DNA of 64,000 nucleotides from Capra hircus (Eukaryota > Chordata > Mammalia > Artiodactyla > Bovidae), in NCBI RefSeq assembly GCF_001704415.2, contig NC_030813.1, forward strand, positions 16,138,001 to 16,202,000, read 5' to 3'. The translations under genes were made by a program, and so were the position numbers. Of the stretch, positions 11,181 through 22,818 are shown piece by piece. The notes below the pieces were generated by a model that was given only the letters and a program-made list of their open reading frames with translations, was not told the DNA's origin and ran no database searches. Every line of letters begins with the position of its first letter. The stretch's first letter is position 1.

Positions 11181-11399
11181 CTAAGTCAACAGGTCATAAA
11201 GTGAGAGCTAGAAAACCTCGAATTATGCATATATTTCTGTCTGTTACAATCAGGAAGAGAATATTGTCTGTCCCCCTATCAAACTAAGGATTTTTTTTTT
11301 TTTAATGTCTAGGTAGTTAGCATAGATTTCCTATGAGAATAATCACTAACATTTATAAAAGCACATATAGGGCAGCATAGATGTCTTAATATAATTAAA

Positions 11400-11545
11400 T
11401 TATTTAATCCTCATAATAATATATATTTCAGTTACCAGCATTTTACAGATGAGGAAACTGAGGCAAACAAATGACTAATTACATAGTTACTGAGTGGTAG
11501 ATGCTGGAATATCCAAGCAGTCTGGCTCCAGAATGAGTGCTATTA
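11400..11545 (-). repeat. MIR SINE (old)
   Basis: The plus strand shows the complement of MIR: TTTTACAGATGAGGAAACTG followed by AGGCAAACAA, then GCAGTCTGGCTCCAGAATG. It lies in intron 14 (11181-12820), in the same sense as SEC24B. Confidence 0.8.
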
Positions 11546-12489
11546 CCAATTATTACATGCATATTGTTACACAATAACACGAGAGACTAACAGATTAGGC
11601 AAAGTCTTTCTTGTTGGTATGAAGACACTTGAGCTGAGGAGATGGCACTAGAGAAGAGTTAAGAATGCAAAAGCCAGGCTCCAAGTTCTTAATTATTTCA
11701 CTACATTGCACAAGAAAATGTTTCAATTATAGTGCATGATTCTTATATTAAGTTTAAAACAGAACAGACACTTAAATTCTTGAGTCTCAGGCAGATAGAC
11801 AATACTTCTAAAAGTTACATGAGAACAAAAAACCCAAAACTGTATCAAAGAAATCAGTAAACACTTCGCTTTTGTTCAGCATTCCATAATGGATTACAAT
11901 GGATCAACACACTGGATAAAGCTAGCTGTACTTGTTGATGAGTTAAAAAATATACTTGTCCCCAGTTTATTTTGAAATTAGCTTCTTTCTCAAAAGCAAT
12001 TTAAAAATACAATTTCACAAAAAGTAAAATATGGTGCTATTCAAAAGTAAAACACAGTGCTATTCTTCTTTAGCAAATTGGTAAAGAATAAACAAGTAGC
12101 AATCTTTAATGGTGCCCAGAAGATCAGAGTCCTTATTAGTACAGATTGATTAAAAATCCCAATAAGTAAAATAATAATTTTAAATACAATTTATACTCAT
12201 TGATCCAATAATTTCACTTCTAGGAATTTACCTTAGGGAAAAACTGAATATGTGGCTAAAGATTTATAACACTATTCAAACTGTTTAATCCATACTCGTA
12301 ACTAGTTGCAATGGCATCTTCATATATATAAGTCGAGGTCAGGCAAAACTTTCTTGACAGTGAGATAACCGATCATCTATGTTTCCATGTTCCAAGTTTT
12401 ATACAATGATTTGTATTACCTTCATTAAAAGTTTATTAATATGTGCATATTAAATTATATCTCAGATTTAGTAAGTTTAATCAATTGTG

Positions 12490-12620
12490 AAACAGAAAAG
12501 AACACTAGAGTCAGAAAATCCAAGTCACATCTTTACCATTAAATATTTATTTAACTTTTGGCAAGACTGTTTAATCTCTGTTTCCTCATCTGTAAAAAAA
12601 GGTTATAGTAGATAATTTCT
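12490..12620 (+). repeat. MIR SINE fragment (old)
   Basis: GGCAAGACTGTTTAATCTCT and TTTCCTCATCTGTAAAAAAA with a preceding CTAGAGTCAGAAAATCC match the MIR core. It is partial. Confidence 0.65.
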
Positions 12621-12820
12621 AAATTTCTATGACTCATAAACAAAGTATTAAAAAGCACACACTGCAACACAACAACAAAATGGTACTTTGAATTAAACTC
12701 TCTTACCAGTTTTTTTTTTACTATCAAAGAATTAGAAAAATAGACTAACAAATAATTAAACAAGTCAACAGAGGTAGAAGCCATGATCCTGAATACGAGA
12801 GAGGAAGTAATATAAAATAC

Positions 12821-13027
12821 CTTTGTGCTTGATCTCTGATTAGGGTCTTCTCTGGACTGCAGAAGTCCTGCCCCCAAGGAAGGTAACTGTGTCTGAAATA
12901 CAGACACACGGCCACCTGTTGGAGACATTAATTTAAAGGCAGCCTGGAGAGCAGGACCCAGGGCACTGTGTGTTTCTCTTGTATTGGTGAACATATTTGG
13001 TAATGCATTCAATAAGTCTTTTATAAG
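12821..13027 (-). CDS. SEC24B: SEC24B exon 14 (trunk domain)
   Basis: Encodes residues 463-531, 69 whole codons, LIKDLLNALPNMFTNTRETH to ...DPNQRSSTK. The acceptor is TTTTCCCAG. The donor is GTATTT; without splicing the frame continues into the intron for a while. The SALGPALQAAFKLMSPTGGR stretch is the Sec24 trunk core, and NALPNMFTNTRETH separates SEC24B from SEC24A. Next exon joins as STK-VVQHLGP. Confidence 0.98.
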
Positions 13028-13271
13028 CTGGGAAAACAAAGATTAAAAGTTGAATTACTGAGAAGGAAGGGCAATATTCTTCTTCAAAATATTCCAGAGT
13101 ACAGTATATGCCACTACATTTTGGAGGACTGTAAAGTGAGTAGTCAAGAGATATGCTACCTACATTGTTTACTGCAATGTTAATATATACCAAGTAAACA
13201 CATGTTCAACATTACAATCAGTTGAAGTAACAGAAATACTTTAATACTTAAAAAAAAAAATTCAATCTCAC

Positions 13272-13327
13272 CTCTTTACTTTCATATAGATTCACAAGTA
13301 AGCTATCCGGAGTAGGTAGAAAAACAT
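13272..13327 (-). CDS. SEC24B: SEC24B exon 13 (short trunk exon)
   Basis: A 56-base exon encoding residues 445-462, VFLPTPDSLLVNLYESKE, after a split Asp. The acceptor is CCCTATAG and the donor GTGAGA. It is too short to show as an ORF; I placed it by the gap between exons 12 and 14 and by matching splice phases. Confidence 0.96.
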
Positions 13328-13681
13328 CTATAGGGAAAACATATATTTTAACCAAAATATAAATAAACTCAAAAGAATTTCAAATTTAAAAAATCTTAGT
13401 TTTCTAAGTCCATACATATAAAGGGTATGCACAATATTGCTTTATTTAATATATATCCTCTGTACATATCATACGTGTGTGTGTGAGCATGTGTAAGTAC
13501 ACACACATAGGTGTAAAAAACTTTGACTCAAGTACTTTCCAGGAAAGCAATTATTTTAAAACAAATATCTAATGAGCTAAATTATCTGTACAGCATTATG
13601 ACAAGATGTATTGTAAAATAAAGTATGCTTAATTCCAAAATTTTGTTTTATTAACAGAGTTTTGTTTTATTCACTGCTTAC

Positions 13682-13800
13682 CATCTATATCAGATACAAT
13701 CAACATTTGAGGCTGTGATAATCCTTCTTGCAAATTGTAGAAATGAATAGTGCTATCAAAGGTCATGAATCCTATTCTTGTTCGTGAATCTCCAGGGAGC
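13682..13800 (-). CDS. SEC24B: SEC24B exon 12 (trunk domain)
   Basis: Encodes residues 405-443, LPGDSRTRIGFMTFDSTIHF to ...MLIVSDID, with a split Lys before and a split Asp after. The acceptor is TATCTTTAG and the donor GTAAGC. TRIGFMTFDSTIHFYNLQ is part of the vWA-like Sec23/24 trunk fold. Confidence 0.97.
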
Positions 13801-14616
13801 CTAAAGATAAAAATGATAATTTTAAATTCGAACTGCTAACTGACATATTCTATTTTTTTTAAATACTAAGAATAATTGTTTATGTTTTTATGCAGAGGAC
13901 AGAATAGTTATCCCTATCTAAACCAATGCATATCAGAAAAGAGTAAGTATAAAACATTCCATTTTCAGATGAAACCAGACATGTTTAGAGTTCATGCCTC
14001 TGATAACAGAACTATCTTCAAATAATTAATCAAAACCTAAAATGATATACTTAAAAAACAAAGATTTTTTGCAAACTTTCCTCTGAAACAAACTCCTTTA
14101 AGTAAAAGTTGCTCATATTTTCAGTTTCAATATTACAAAAATCATGTATGTTGTTTAAGCATTTTAAGAACAGTGACAAAATGAGTACTGTTCAAGAAAA
14201 GATTATAACATGTAAAATTTTAAATAAAAACCACATTCAGAAATATCAAGACATTTTATCTATGATCACTCTTTTACAAATTTTCTGAGTATTCAAGTAT
14301 TCAAATTTTCTGTCAGTATTCAAGTCAATAATACAGCAAAGAATAAATAACCATTTAAAGTCTGTTCCAAAAAAAGCCTGTCAAGCTATCCTTTTTAATA
14401 AGATAGATGCCCAGTCTTACAAAAGTATCAGTATATTTCTAAATTCCATCATATTAACTGCTATAATTTTAAATGTAATCTATTACAATTGTTTACGTAA
14501 TTGATTGTTTTAGCACTGTTAAAGATGTTTTTTAATATTACAGGATGCCAAAACAGTGTGCGTCAAAGCAAGAAGCACTGTTATTATTATGAAGGATCAA
14601 TCAGGCTACTCAGAGG

Positions 14617-14690
14617 CTGATTCATGACACTGTAAAGCAGAAACTAACACAACACTGTAAAGCAATTATATTCCAATTTTTAAAAAAGGA
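14617..14690 (+). repeat. L1 3' end fragment
   Basis: GACACTGTAAAGCAGAAACT followed by AACACAACACTGTAAAGCAATTATATTCCAATTTTT is the ending seen on several artiodactyl L1 copies. Confidence 0.65.
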
Positions 14691-15103
14691 ATTTCAGAAA
14701 ACAGAAAACAACAAGTCATGCAGGTGTTTAGCTTAGTAATACTGGTCAAGGTTTATCTTGTTTCTAATTTCTTCACTTCTTTGAGATTTCTAAGGTCACT
14801 GATTATTAGAATCATTTGTTATCAATCACAATGGAGACTACGTACCTCTAGGCCAAAATACAAAGCTGAGCTAGAACCGCTCCAGCATCAAACTTCCTTT
14901 CTCAAAGTTATCTACACAGCCCTTTCCAAAAGCATGATAATATCTTATTGCTAGCCTATCGCCTTTACTTTTTTACTTTTCTGATACCTTTAATTTCCAC
15001 TTTAATCAAACATATACACTTTAAAAACTATTTTTCATTCCCAATATTATCTTTTTGGCTTTCCATAGACCATTTAATTTGCAAATAATCACTCATCTCT
15101 GTT

Positions 15104-15290
15104 GAAAGTGAAAAGTGAATGTGTTTGTCTCAGTCGTATCCGACTGTTTGCAACCCCATGGACTGTAGTTCACTGGCCCCTCTGCCCACAGAATTCTCCA
15201 GGCAAGAATCCTGGAGTAGTAGGCTGCCACTTCCTTCTCCAGGGGGATCTTCCCGACCTGGGGATTGAGCCCTGGTCTCTTGCATTGCAC
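15104..15290 (-). repeat. Bov-tA SINE
   Basis: The plus strand reads as its complement: GAAAGTGAAAAGTGAATGTG, CAGTCGTATCCGACTG, CCCATGGACTGTAG, GGATCTTCCCGACCTGGGG, TCTTGCATTGCA. The tRNA head is truncated at the right end. Overlapping ORFs on both strands are SINE-derived. Confidence 0.93.
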
Positions 15291-15736
15291 CGGCTCCTAT
15301 TTCTAGTGCTATATCATCAAATACCTTTCCAGCAAGCTAACTCTTCAGTCTTAACAGCTATTTCTTTGCAGAGTGTCCTCCTTTGCTACTCACTGCTAAA
15401 GTCATGTCTGAATTAAGCACTTGTGACTTAAAAAGGGCAAATGCTTCAATAAAGGACAAAAATATGACATCAATAAGTTACTAACAGAAACTTAAAGCAA
15501 ATCATTTAATATCTCTGGATGTTTTTAATCTTGAATGTTTCAATGTTTTCAGTTTATTCACAGGCCAAGATCAGTGATATGCAATTATAGCGACTAGAGC
15601 TAGCACTCAACAGAATAAGGACTCTTAAACTCAAATGGAAAACGGGAGAGAAGAACCTTTTGGAATCACCGAGTACTTCTGACAAATTATTCATGTATTT
15701 TGAATACTGAAATGTATTTCAATATATATTGAATAC

Positions 15737-15742
<6 letters not shown>

Positions 15743-15801
<59 letters not shown>
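15743..15801. repeat. (TA)n microsatellite, about 29 units
   Basis: An uninterrupted TA dinucleotide run of about 58 bases, preceded by imperfect TA-rich sequence from 15723. It creates an artificial Tyr-Ile run in a minus-strand ORF. Confidence 0.98.
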
Positions 15802-15804
<3 letters not shown>

Positions 15805-16527
15805 CCCCTACACCTCTCCACAAGTCCAGAACCACTGCAGTAGGAAGCTACTCTTACTAACAACCTGAAGTCATATTTCTTATGGGTGTTGGAGTTGAAA
15901 AAGAAATGTACAAACAACTTTGTTTCCCAGAGATCTGGAACATCCACTTTTTAAGTTAGTTAAGGGTGTCCTTTGAGACTCATACTGATAGATAGAGAGG
16001 CAGGAATTAGAGCCAAGTTTTATCACCTATCCTATACTTTGTTTCTACTTTCACCATAAAGCTTCTTACTAATGTGCCAGTTCAGTTTCTGGGTTCTTGA
16101 AATATTCAGCACAGTATCAATTCCTTCTTTATCTGGCTCATTTTCTCATTAGCACATCTGAAACTATCTTATGAAAAACTTCTTGCTCAAGCATAAATTA
16201 CAGCTCGATTCCTCTCATCCAGATCCTTGATACCCTGGCTAGGTTGAGTTTTCTGGATCTAAGTGCTCAGACTTGCTAAGTCAGGGGGATAGTTAGATAA
16301 AATCTAAATTCCTAAGTATTAAAACTATTATGGTTTTAAGATTCCGATATAAAGTTATAAATCCAAATAATATATGTAGTAGATCTTTATTCTAAAGCAG
16401 ATAGGATGTACTCTTTTAGTGATAAATGAAATCAAACTTAATAAAAGCCAACCCCATAAATTGCTATAAATACACTTCACATTTTATACATTTATATACA
16501 CATACAATGAGTAAAAAAAATTCTTAC

Positions 16528-16640
16528 TTGTCTAGATTTTCTAACAGTGACTGGCACAAAACTGTCAAATATCCAGCTTCTACTGCATTATGAGACACAT
16601 CTAAAACAAACAAGTAAACTGCGGGCTGAGGCGGACGGAG
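16528..16640 (-). CDS. SEC24B: SEC24B exon 11 (trunk domain start)
   Basis: Encodes residues 367-403, LRPPQPAVYLFVLDVSHNAV to ...CQSLLENLD, then two bases of a split Lys. The acceptor is CCTTTCAG and the donor GTAAGA. The VYLFVLDVSHNAVE motif opens the vWA-like trunk. An open frame on the opposite strand is a shadow. Confidence 0.97.
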
Positions 16641-17474
16641 CTGAAAGGAATAGAAATAATGTAACATATCTAGTAGGTGCAAATCATTCTTTTTATATCG
16701 CAACTAGTACTGCATATTTACTGATTGTAATATATACATCTCTATCTATCCACACAAATAGAATCAATGTTTTATAAGATCTTAGGTAATGAAAATGACA
16801 TTCCTTTGATTTTTTTTCTTTTAAGTTTGGTCATGGATTAAGCATGATTAGGCAGTAATTACACAGTAATGGTTAAGCAGATGGGCTAAATGTCTTCCTG
16901 ATAGAGTGATGGCTGAGATATCTTTCCAAGGAAAATTAAACATATTTATTATTAAATATTAACCTTTAAATCCCTTCCCTACTCCTAAAAATATTTTACT
17001 TTTAACATTTATATTTTCAAACCTGACAATCATTAGTACCATTGGGCCACCTGATGCCAGTTGAATCCCAAGGGTTAAATGCTAGGTATACAGCAAGTTC
17101 TTAAAAGCAATTTTTGACAAAAATACGAGTTTTTCAGTTGAAGGATTTTAAATACTAAATGGTAAAAAGAATATTTATATTCATTACAAGCAAGTAATGA
17201 AATCAAAATGGCAACAAATTATAGATGATTAGGAAACATATTTATTAGGAAACATTTCTTTTTGTGATGTAACTGCATTCTTTTAGGAGATCAAGTAATC
17301 TTTACAAAGATACAAACAGTTATCTATTTGTTAAGTACAAGCTTTCAGCACTACTTCAAAAAAATCATACTATGGACAATTAAAAAATTTAGACAAGAAT
17401 TCACTTATGAGTAAACTACCAAATGACCGATACAATTGCACTCCAGGACTAATATTTTAATACTGAATAGTTAC
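16641..17474 (-). other. SEC24B intron 10
   Basis: An 834-base A/T-rich intron; no repeat recognised. Confidence 0.6.
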
Positions 17475-17584
17475 CATATAATCTGAAGAAGCAATGAACT
17501 CCACTGTTGAATTCTGAACTTCTGGCCGTTTATGAGGCTCTCCATAGGATCGGGTAAGGGGATTATACATAAATTCTTCAGGAA
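17475..17584 (-). CDS. SEC24B: SEC24B exon 10 (zinc finger to trunk linker)
   Basis: Encodes a split Val and residues 331-366, PEEFMYNPLTRSYGEPHKRP to ...VEFIASSDYM. The acceptor is CTTATCTAG and the donor GTAACT. The VPEEFMYNP and PEVQNSTVEFIA segments follow the zinc finger in Sec24 proteins. Confidence 0.97.
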
Positions 17585-18286
17585 CTAGATAAGATTAGGA
17601 ATCCAGTACAAAGTTAGTAGCACAATTTCTAAACACATATATATATGCCTAGAAATAAACACCTCTATCATTAATATTTATGAAGTTTATAATAGCTTTG
17701 TGAAGATCTAATGGTAAAAACTAATCCCCTAAAACTTCTTTAAAAAATAAATCAGGAGGACAAGAAAACTTATGAAATCAGATGAGAAAACCAGGACACA
17801 AGCAGCCTTGCTTCTTAGGCTTGCGTCCTGTTTATTATGTCACATGACATGGGAAAGAAATCAGAAAGCAATCATCGTAAGAGGGTCTAGGACACGTCCC
17901 TGAAGGGGACAGCAGGTGCACGTGCACGCGTGTGTCCACACACACCGGCAGAGGTCGACACCGAGCTGAATGAACCAAACCTACAGAAGGAAGGCGATCT
18001 AAACTTGTCAGGGTCACGCATGATTAGTGCGCATGCTCTCATCTGTCGACCTGCCCTGCTTCACCTCACTTCTTCAACAATACTCTATGAATTCTTTTTA
18101 CCTTCTCCTCTCCCTGTTGCCGTCCGTACTATCAATTATCCCCGTGGCCAGCCAAAAATGAAGTGTCCCTAGCCTGCATTCTCTTCATTAAAAGTGTCAT
18201 GAAAGTTTATAAACAGTGAGGAGACACCAGATAATAGCAACAATGTCAAAATGTCTAATATAAGACACGTTATTTTGAGAATCTGA

Positions 18287-18466
18287 GGGACTTCCCTGGT
18301 AGTCCAGTGGCTAAGACTCTGCCCCCAATGCAGGCGGCCCAGGTTTGATCCCTAGTCCGAGATCTAGAGCTCACCGGCTGTTAACTAAAGACTCCACATG
18401 CCACAACTATACATTCTCAACTAAGACCTGGAACAGACAAATAAATGAAATAAATATTTAAAAAAG
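18287..18466 (+). repeat. CHR-type tRNA SINE next to the exon 9 donor
   Basis: Starts GGGACTTCCCTGGTAGTCCA and includes CCCAATGCAGGCGGCCCAGG, GGTTTGATCCCTAGTC, CCACATGCCACAACTATACA and an AATAAATGAAATAAAT tail. This is the cetartiodactyl CHR/SINE2 type, distinct from Bov-tA. Its tail ends about 13 bases from the intron 9 donor at 18479-18480. It is antisense to the gene. Confidence 0.88.
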
Positions 18467-18480
18467 AATATTAAACTCAC

Positions 18481-18607
18481 CATCATTAACTCTATAGCAC
18501 AAATTGCATTTCCATCTACGCTGATCAATGAAGGATACAAAAGGGTTGATGTATGTTCGACAAGATCGGCACCTCACAATGGTATTGGATGTTATCACTG
18601 GTAATTG
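18481..18607 (-). CDS. SEC24B: SEC24B exon 9 (zinc finger)
   Basis: Encodes residues 288-329, QLPVITSNTIVRCRSCRTYI to ...NLCYRVND, plus the first base of a split Val. It holds the complete Sec23/24 zinc finger: Cys300, Cys303, Cys321 and Cys324 in a CX2C-X17-CX2C arrangement, all present. The acceptor is TTTCCTAG and the donor GTGAGT. A CHR-type SINE begins about 13 bases into the following intron. Confidence 0.98.
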
Positions 18608-20261
18608 CTAGGAAAAAGAATAAAGACGTTGTAGCAGAAAAAACACCCCAGAGGAAAAATGGACCACATACTGCTCTGCTCCCTATGCAGAACAGAAAAC
18701 ACATTTGTGTTTTGAAACTGAAGTATTTTAATAAATTCCAGTGGTGCACTGAGCAACATAAGCAGCTATCAAGTTTCTCCCTCTTCTGACACAAACTGTA
18801 AAATAACACTAAAATAAAGCCAAATCAAATGTAATGAGATTTACTGGCAGACAAGGAAAGTCTGGTTGGCCAAGATAATATAATAACCTCAGCTTATCAG
18901 CTAAACTGATAAGAAGCAAGAGTGAGAAACTCGTGCTGTATAAAACATCTGTCTCTGCCGCCTGCCGGCACCTGGTACCAGACTCCAGGGCCCTGCTTGT
19001 TAGGCAACCACACAGCCCGGACGGGGACCACAGTCACCAGAAACCAAGGACACGTGCCTGAAAGACAGTGCATCTCTCAAGGCTTAGTGTGGGACAGGAA
19101 CTTTGTACATAAGTAACTACATGTTATTTGTGAAAAAAATTAGGAAACGTATAAATGAGAAAATTAAAAATTACCCAGAATTCTACATTCCCAAGGAAGT
19201 TACTGCTGCCAATTTAGCGTATACACTTCCAGAAGGTATCATATATGGAATACATATTTAGACAAAAATTTTCACCTATGTATCTGGGAAATTATCTATC
19301 TTGGTTTAGAGATAAAGCTGCAATTTTATTACAGCTGGTCAAATAGTACTTACTGAATGAATATAATGAAGGTACTTAAAACATATTATAATTATTTTAT
19401 TTTCGATTCACTTGAGGAAAGAAAACTCCACAAGGAAGCTTAATGACCTTTGTATCCTCAGCACTCAGCACGACAGGTAATCAAAAAATATTTTTTGGTT
19501 GAATGAGAGCAAAAGAAACTCATTAGCAATGAGAGGGTAAAAAAAATAACAGTTATAAAGAAGTATGAAGGCGAAATACAACTTATAAATAAAATGTATC
19601 TGATTAAACGTTTTTTCTGAAGTTTAGAAATTTTAGTTTACATATACTTGCATAAAATACCAGAATATGGATAAAAATCCAGCATGCTAGGTATTAAGTC
19701 AAATAGACTATGGAAACTTTAAAAAATAAAGTTTTAATTCAATAGGCTTGAAGAATTTAGACTTTATTATTATTACAAAGGTTACTTGATTAATACAGTT
19801 GGGAACAATCGTATGGTTTCCCTCCCTATCTGTGCTTCGTTGGTGGTGTTTCCTTTATGTTTAAAAAAGAACCCCTAAAGTTTATCTGTCACCTATGGCC
19901 ATTCCACAGTACCGCTGAAACTACTACTCTTTCCAAATCCAGCTCAGATCTCTTTGCTTGTAGAAAACATCTGCTGCTGTGCCCAGAGGAAACCCCTCCA
20001 GGACTGTGTTCATCACCTCACTACTTCACAGATTCTGACTAGTCCTAGGTATTAGTGATCCTGCACGGCAGCATCTGCCTCTACGTTTCTGCTCCTGTCA
20101 GCAGCTGACAGAAAGCAGTTGTTGTATCGAAACTGACAGAAATAATTAATTCTACCTTCAATAAAACAAAATAAAAATTCTAAGAAAATATACACTCTAA
20201 ACATGCTGCACATAAGTACAGAGGTCAATACCCACAAATACCTTAAAATATGTTACTTTAC
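18608..20261 (-). other. SEC24B intron 8
   Basis: A 1.65-kb intron. 19440-19510 resembles an L2 3' ending (TTTGTATCCTCAGCACTCAG, then GGTTGAATGAG). 18950-19060 is G/C-richer and may be an old repeat I cannot name. Small ORFs are not gene-like. Confidence 0.55.
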
Positions 20262-20364
20262 CGTTAGGTCTCTGAAGGGATGTAACAACAATCCTAAAGG
20301 AAGCTTAGCTTTATTCAGTAACGCCTGTGTCTGTGGAATATTTGTTAAAGTACACCGGAATGAA
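20262..20364 (-). CDS. SEC24B: SEC24B exon 8
   Basis: Encodes a split Asp and residues 254-287, SFRCTLTNIPQTQALLNKAK to ...LLLHPFRDLT. The acceptor is TCTTTACAG and the donor GTAAAG. This is the conserved segment just before the zinc finger, where the ordered Sec24 core begins. Confidence 0.97.
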
Positions 20365-21079
20365 CTGTAAAGACAGAAACCACATGGATTATGTTAGCCA
20401 TCAGGAAAAATACCAATACTGATGTGGATACCTGCAGACAGCCAGACAGTTAAGAGGATACCTGAAAATCACTGGACACACTACATAGCTATAACTATGA
20501 GGGTCCTGATGACTTAACAGGTATGTATGTAACTTTTACGTCAAAAGATCCAAATTAAGGACTCAACATTTTCACGGTGAAAAAGTACAACACACTTAGG
20601 AAAAACACAGTAACTCTAGTATGACCATCAGGGCATGAACAGGAGGGGGCAGAAAACGTGAGTGAAAAGGTACCTTTGCATCCTAAGGATGCAGTTCCTG
20701 CTCTCCCGTGCATCCTTCACCTGTTGAACGCCTCCTTTTTCTCTGAGACTCATCAGCGTTCTAGCTTCCTGTGAAACCACCCTCACCCCTGATCACAAGT
20801 CAGAAGGAAAGACTTCCTCCTCTGTGCTCCGAGACCTGCTTACGCTTCAATGGCATCGGTTAGCCTGGCCTGCTTTAGCTGTGCACTTCTCCTCTATCAG
20901 CGACCTTCTGCTCACTGTGTCACCCCAACCATTCCTCTCACAGACCAAGAGCTTACAGCTTGAGATCAGCAGACACAGAATCAATAAAGGGGCAAAAGCA
21001 GAGGTACTGGCAACGGTGACAGGAATTTTAAGGAAAGTGGCTGACAGTATGTAGAGATAACCCAGATACGGATTGACTC

Positions 21080-21440
21080 ACATTGGTGTGTTCCCTGAAC
21101 ACACCAAGCTGGTTTCTGCTTCAGGACCACTGCACTTGCTGTTCATGAAGCTTGGCACCCTCTTCCCTGAGTCACCTTTTGCTCTCTCATTTCATTCAAC
21201 TCTCTATTCAAATGTTAACTCCTTGGGAAAACAGAGAAAGCAGGCACTAACAGATAATCAACCTCAATCCGTTCTATTCCCTACTTCATAGTTATTCTGA
21301 GGTTACACTGCGTACCCATTGGTTTGATTATTCACAGAGCATCTTCCCTAATAGGATACAGGCTGTACAAGACTGAGAACTTTCTTTGGTTTACCGCTTC
21401 ATTCCCAGCACCTAGAAACAGTGTCTGGCACCTAATTTAG
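21080..21440 (+). repeat. L2 LINE 3' segment (old)
   Basis: The sequence order is L2-like: a TGCACTTGCTGTTCATGAAG segment, CCTGAGTCACCTTTTGC, TCAAATGTTAACTCCTTGGG and a TCCCAGCACCTAGAAACAGT-GTCTGGCACC ending. Boundaries are approximate. Confidence 0.6.
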
Positions 21441-21450
21441 AAAGCATTCA

Positions 21451-21864
21451 GTTCCAGTGGTCACGTATGGACGTGAGAGTTGGACTATTAGCTGAGTGCC
21501 GAAGAATTGATGCTTTTGAACTGTGGTGTTAGAAAAGACTCTTGGAGAGTCCCTTGGACTGCAAGGAGATCCAACCAGTCCATCCTAAAGAAGATCAGTC
21601 CTGAATATTCATTGGAAGGACTGATGCTTCAATACTTTGGCCATCTGATGCGAAGAACTGACTCACTGGAAAAGTCCCTGGGAAAGACTGAAGGCGGGAG
21701 GACAAGGCAACGACAGAGGGTGAGACGATTGGATGGCATCACTAACGTGATGGACATGAGTTTGAGCAAGCTCCAGGAGTTGGTGATGGACAGGGAAGCC
21801 TGTCATGCTGCAGTCCATGGGGTTGCAAAGAGTCGGACACGACTGAGCAACTGAACTGAACTGA
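21451..21864 (+). mobile_element. BovB (RTE) LINE, 3' end with C-terminal ORF piece
   Basis: Matches the BovB 3' end from the TTCCAGTGGTCACGTATGGA region to GACACGACTGAGCAACTGAA-CTGAACTGA. The frame at 21507-21854 stays open for 115 residues and contains the RTE C-terminal pieces YFGHLMRRTDSLEK, GRTRQRQR and LDGITNVMDMSLSKLQELV. It is a 5'-truncated, non-autonomous copy. Confidence 0.93.
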
Positions 21865-22544
21865 CTTAAATACTGAATGACTCATCTTAATATGCAGACA
21901 CAATTACTATTCCTATTCCTATTACTATTTACAGTTGACAACACAGATTTCAAACGTTGAGTAATTGGGACAGCTTCATGGATACTTATCAGTGGAACCA
22001 CGATAAGTCCCTAGGTCTGTCAAACTTTAAATCTATGCTCTAAAGCCTGCTACTCTGCTTTGCTATGTAGGTAAGAGGTATTTTATGTATTTTACACATA
22101 CATTGAGTATGTATTGAGCAGAAACACTGAACTGAGTAGAAACAGAACTATTCCCTATCTATGTGATCTCTTACACATAAACATATACTGTATTTACTTA
22201 CTTGGGGTGGGGAGGCGGTGCCTAATTCATAGTACAAGGCCATAATTCACATACTTATTGACCTGACAGCAACTTACACGTAGCTTGGGCAGCTGCTTTC
22301 AACCTGGAATCAATGGTCATACAGCTTTATAGAAATGGTCTTGGCACTGCCTTAAGCACTGACTGGGTACTGGTGTAGGGTGTGGTGGAAGAGGTGGAAC
22401 CCTCAAAGCACCCCCATTTTCTGTTTCCTCTATTAGAAATCTATATAAGACTTTGGTTAAAAAGAGAGGAGCTTGTAAGCTTTTCTTCTTTTTAAGCTAG
22501 AAAACTATTGCCTTAAAAATACATATATATATGTTGCCTCTGAT

Positions 22545-22818
22545 GTTGCTGCTGCTAAGTCGTTTCAGTCGTGTCCAACTCTGTGCGAACCCATAGATGG
22601 CCTCCTACCAGGCTCCCCTGTCCCTCAGATTCTCCAGGCTAGAACACTGGAGTGGATTGCCATTTCCTTCTCCAATGCATGAAAGTGAAAAGTCAAAGTG
22701 AAGTCGCTCGGTCATGTCCGACTCTTAGCGAGCCCATGGACTGCAGCCCACCAGGCTCCTCCACCCATGGGATGTTCCAGGCAAGAGTGCTGGAGTGGCG
22801 TGCCATTGCCTTCTCTGG
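22545..22818 (-). repeat. Bov-A2-type dimeric SINE
   Basis: The plus strand shows two successive complement units: GCTGCTGCTAAGTCGTTTCA to TTCCTTCTCCAATGCATGAA, then AGTGAAGTCGCTCGGTCATG to GTGCCATTGCCTTCTCTGG. Both start with the TCAGTCGTGTCC-like box. Confidence 0.9.

Larger units (their letters stand above)
13801..16527 (-). other. SEC24B intron 11
   Basis: A 2.7-kb A/T-rich intron holding a short L1 3' fragment, one Bov-tA SINE and a long (TA)n tract, listed separately. The rest is unremarkable. Confidence 0.75.

Noticed and set aside
11042..11287. 81-residue plus-strand ORF
   Set aside because: It is the antisense shadow of SEC24B exon 15.
12551..13039. 162-residue minus ORF as a complete coding unit
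   Set aside because: Only 12821-13027 is exon 14; the frame reads on past the donor into intron sequence.
18950..19060. G/C-richer block in intron 8 as an exon or promoter
   Set aside because: There is no splice-compatible reading frame that fits SEC24B and no CpG clustering; it is more likely an unidentified old repeat.
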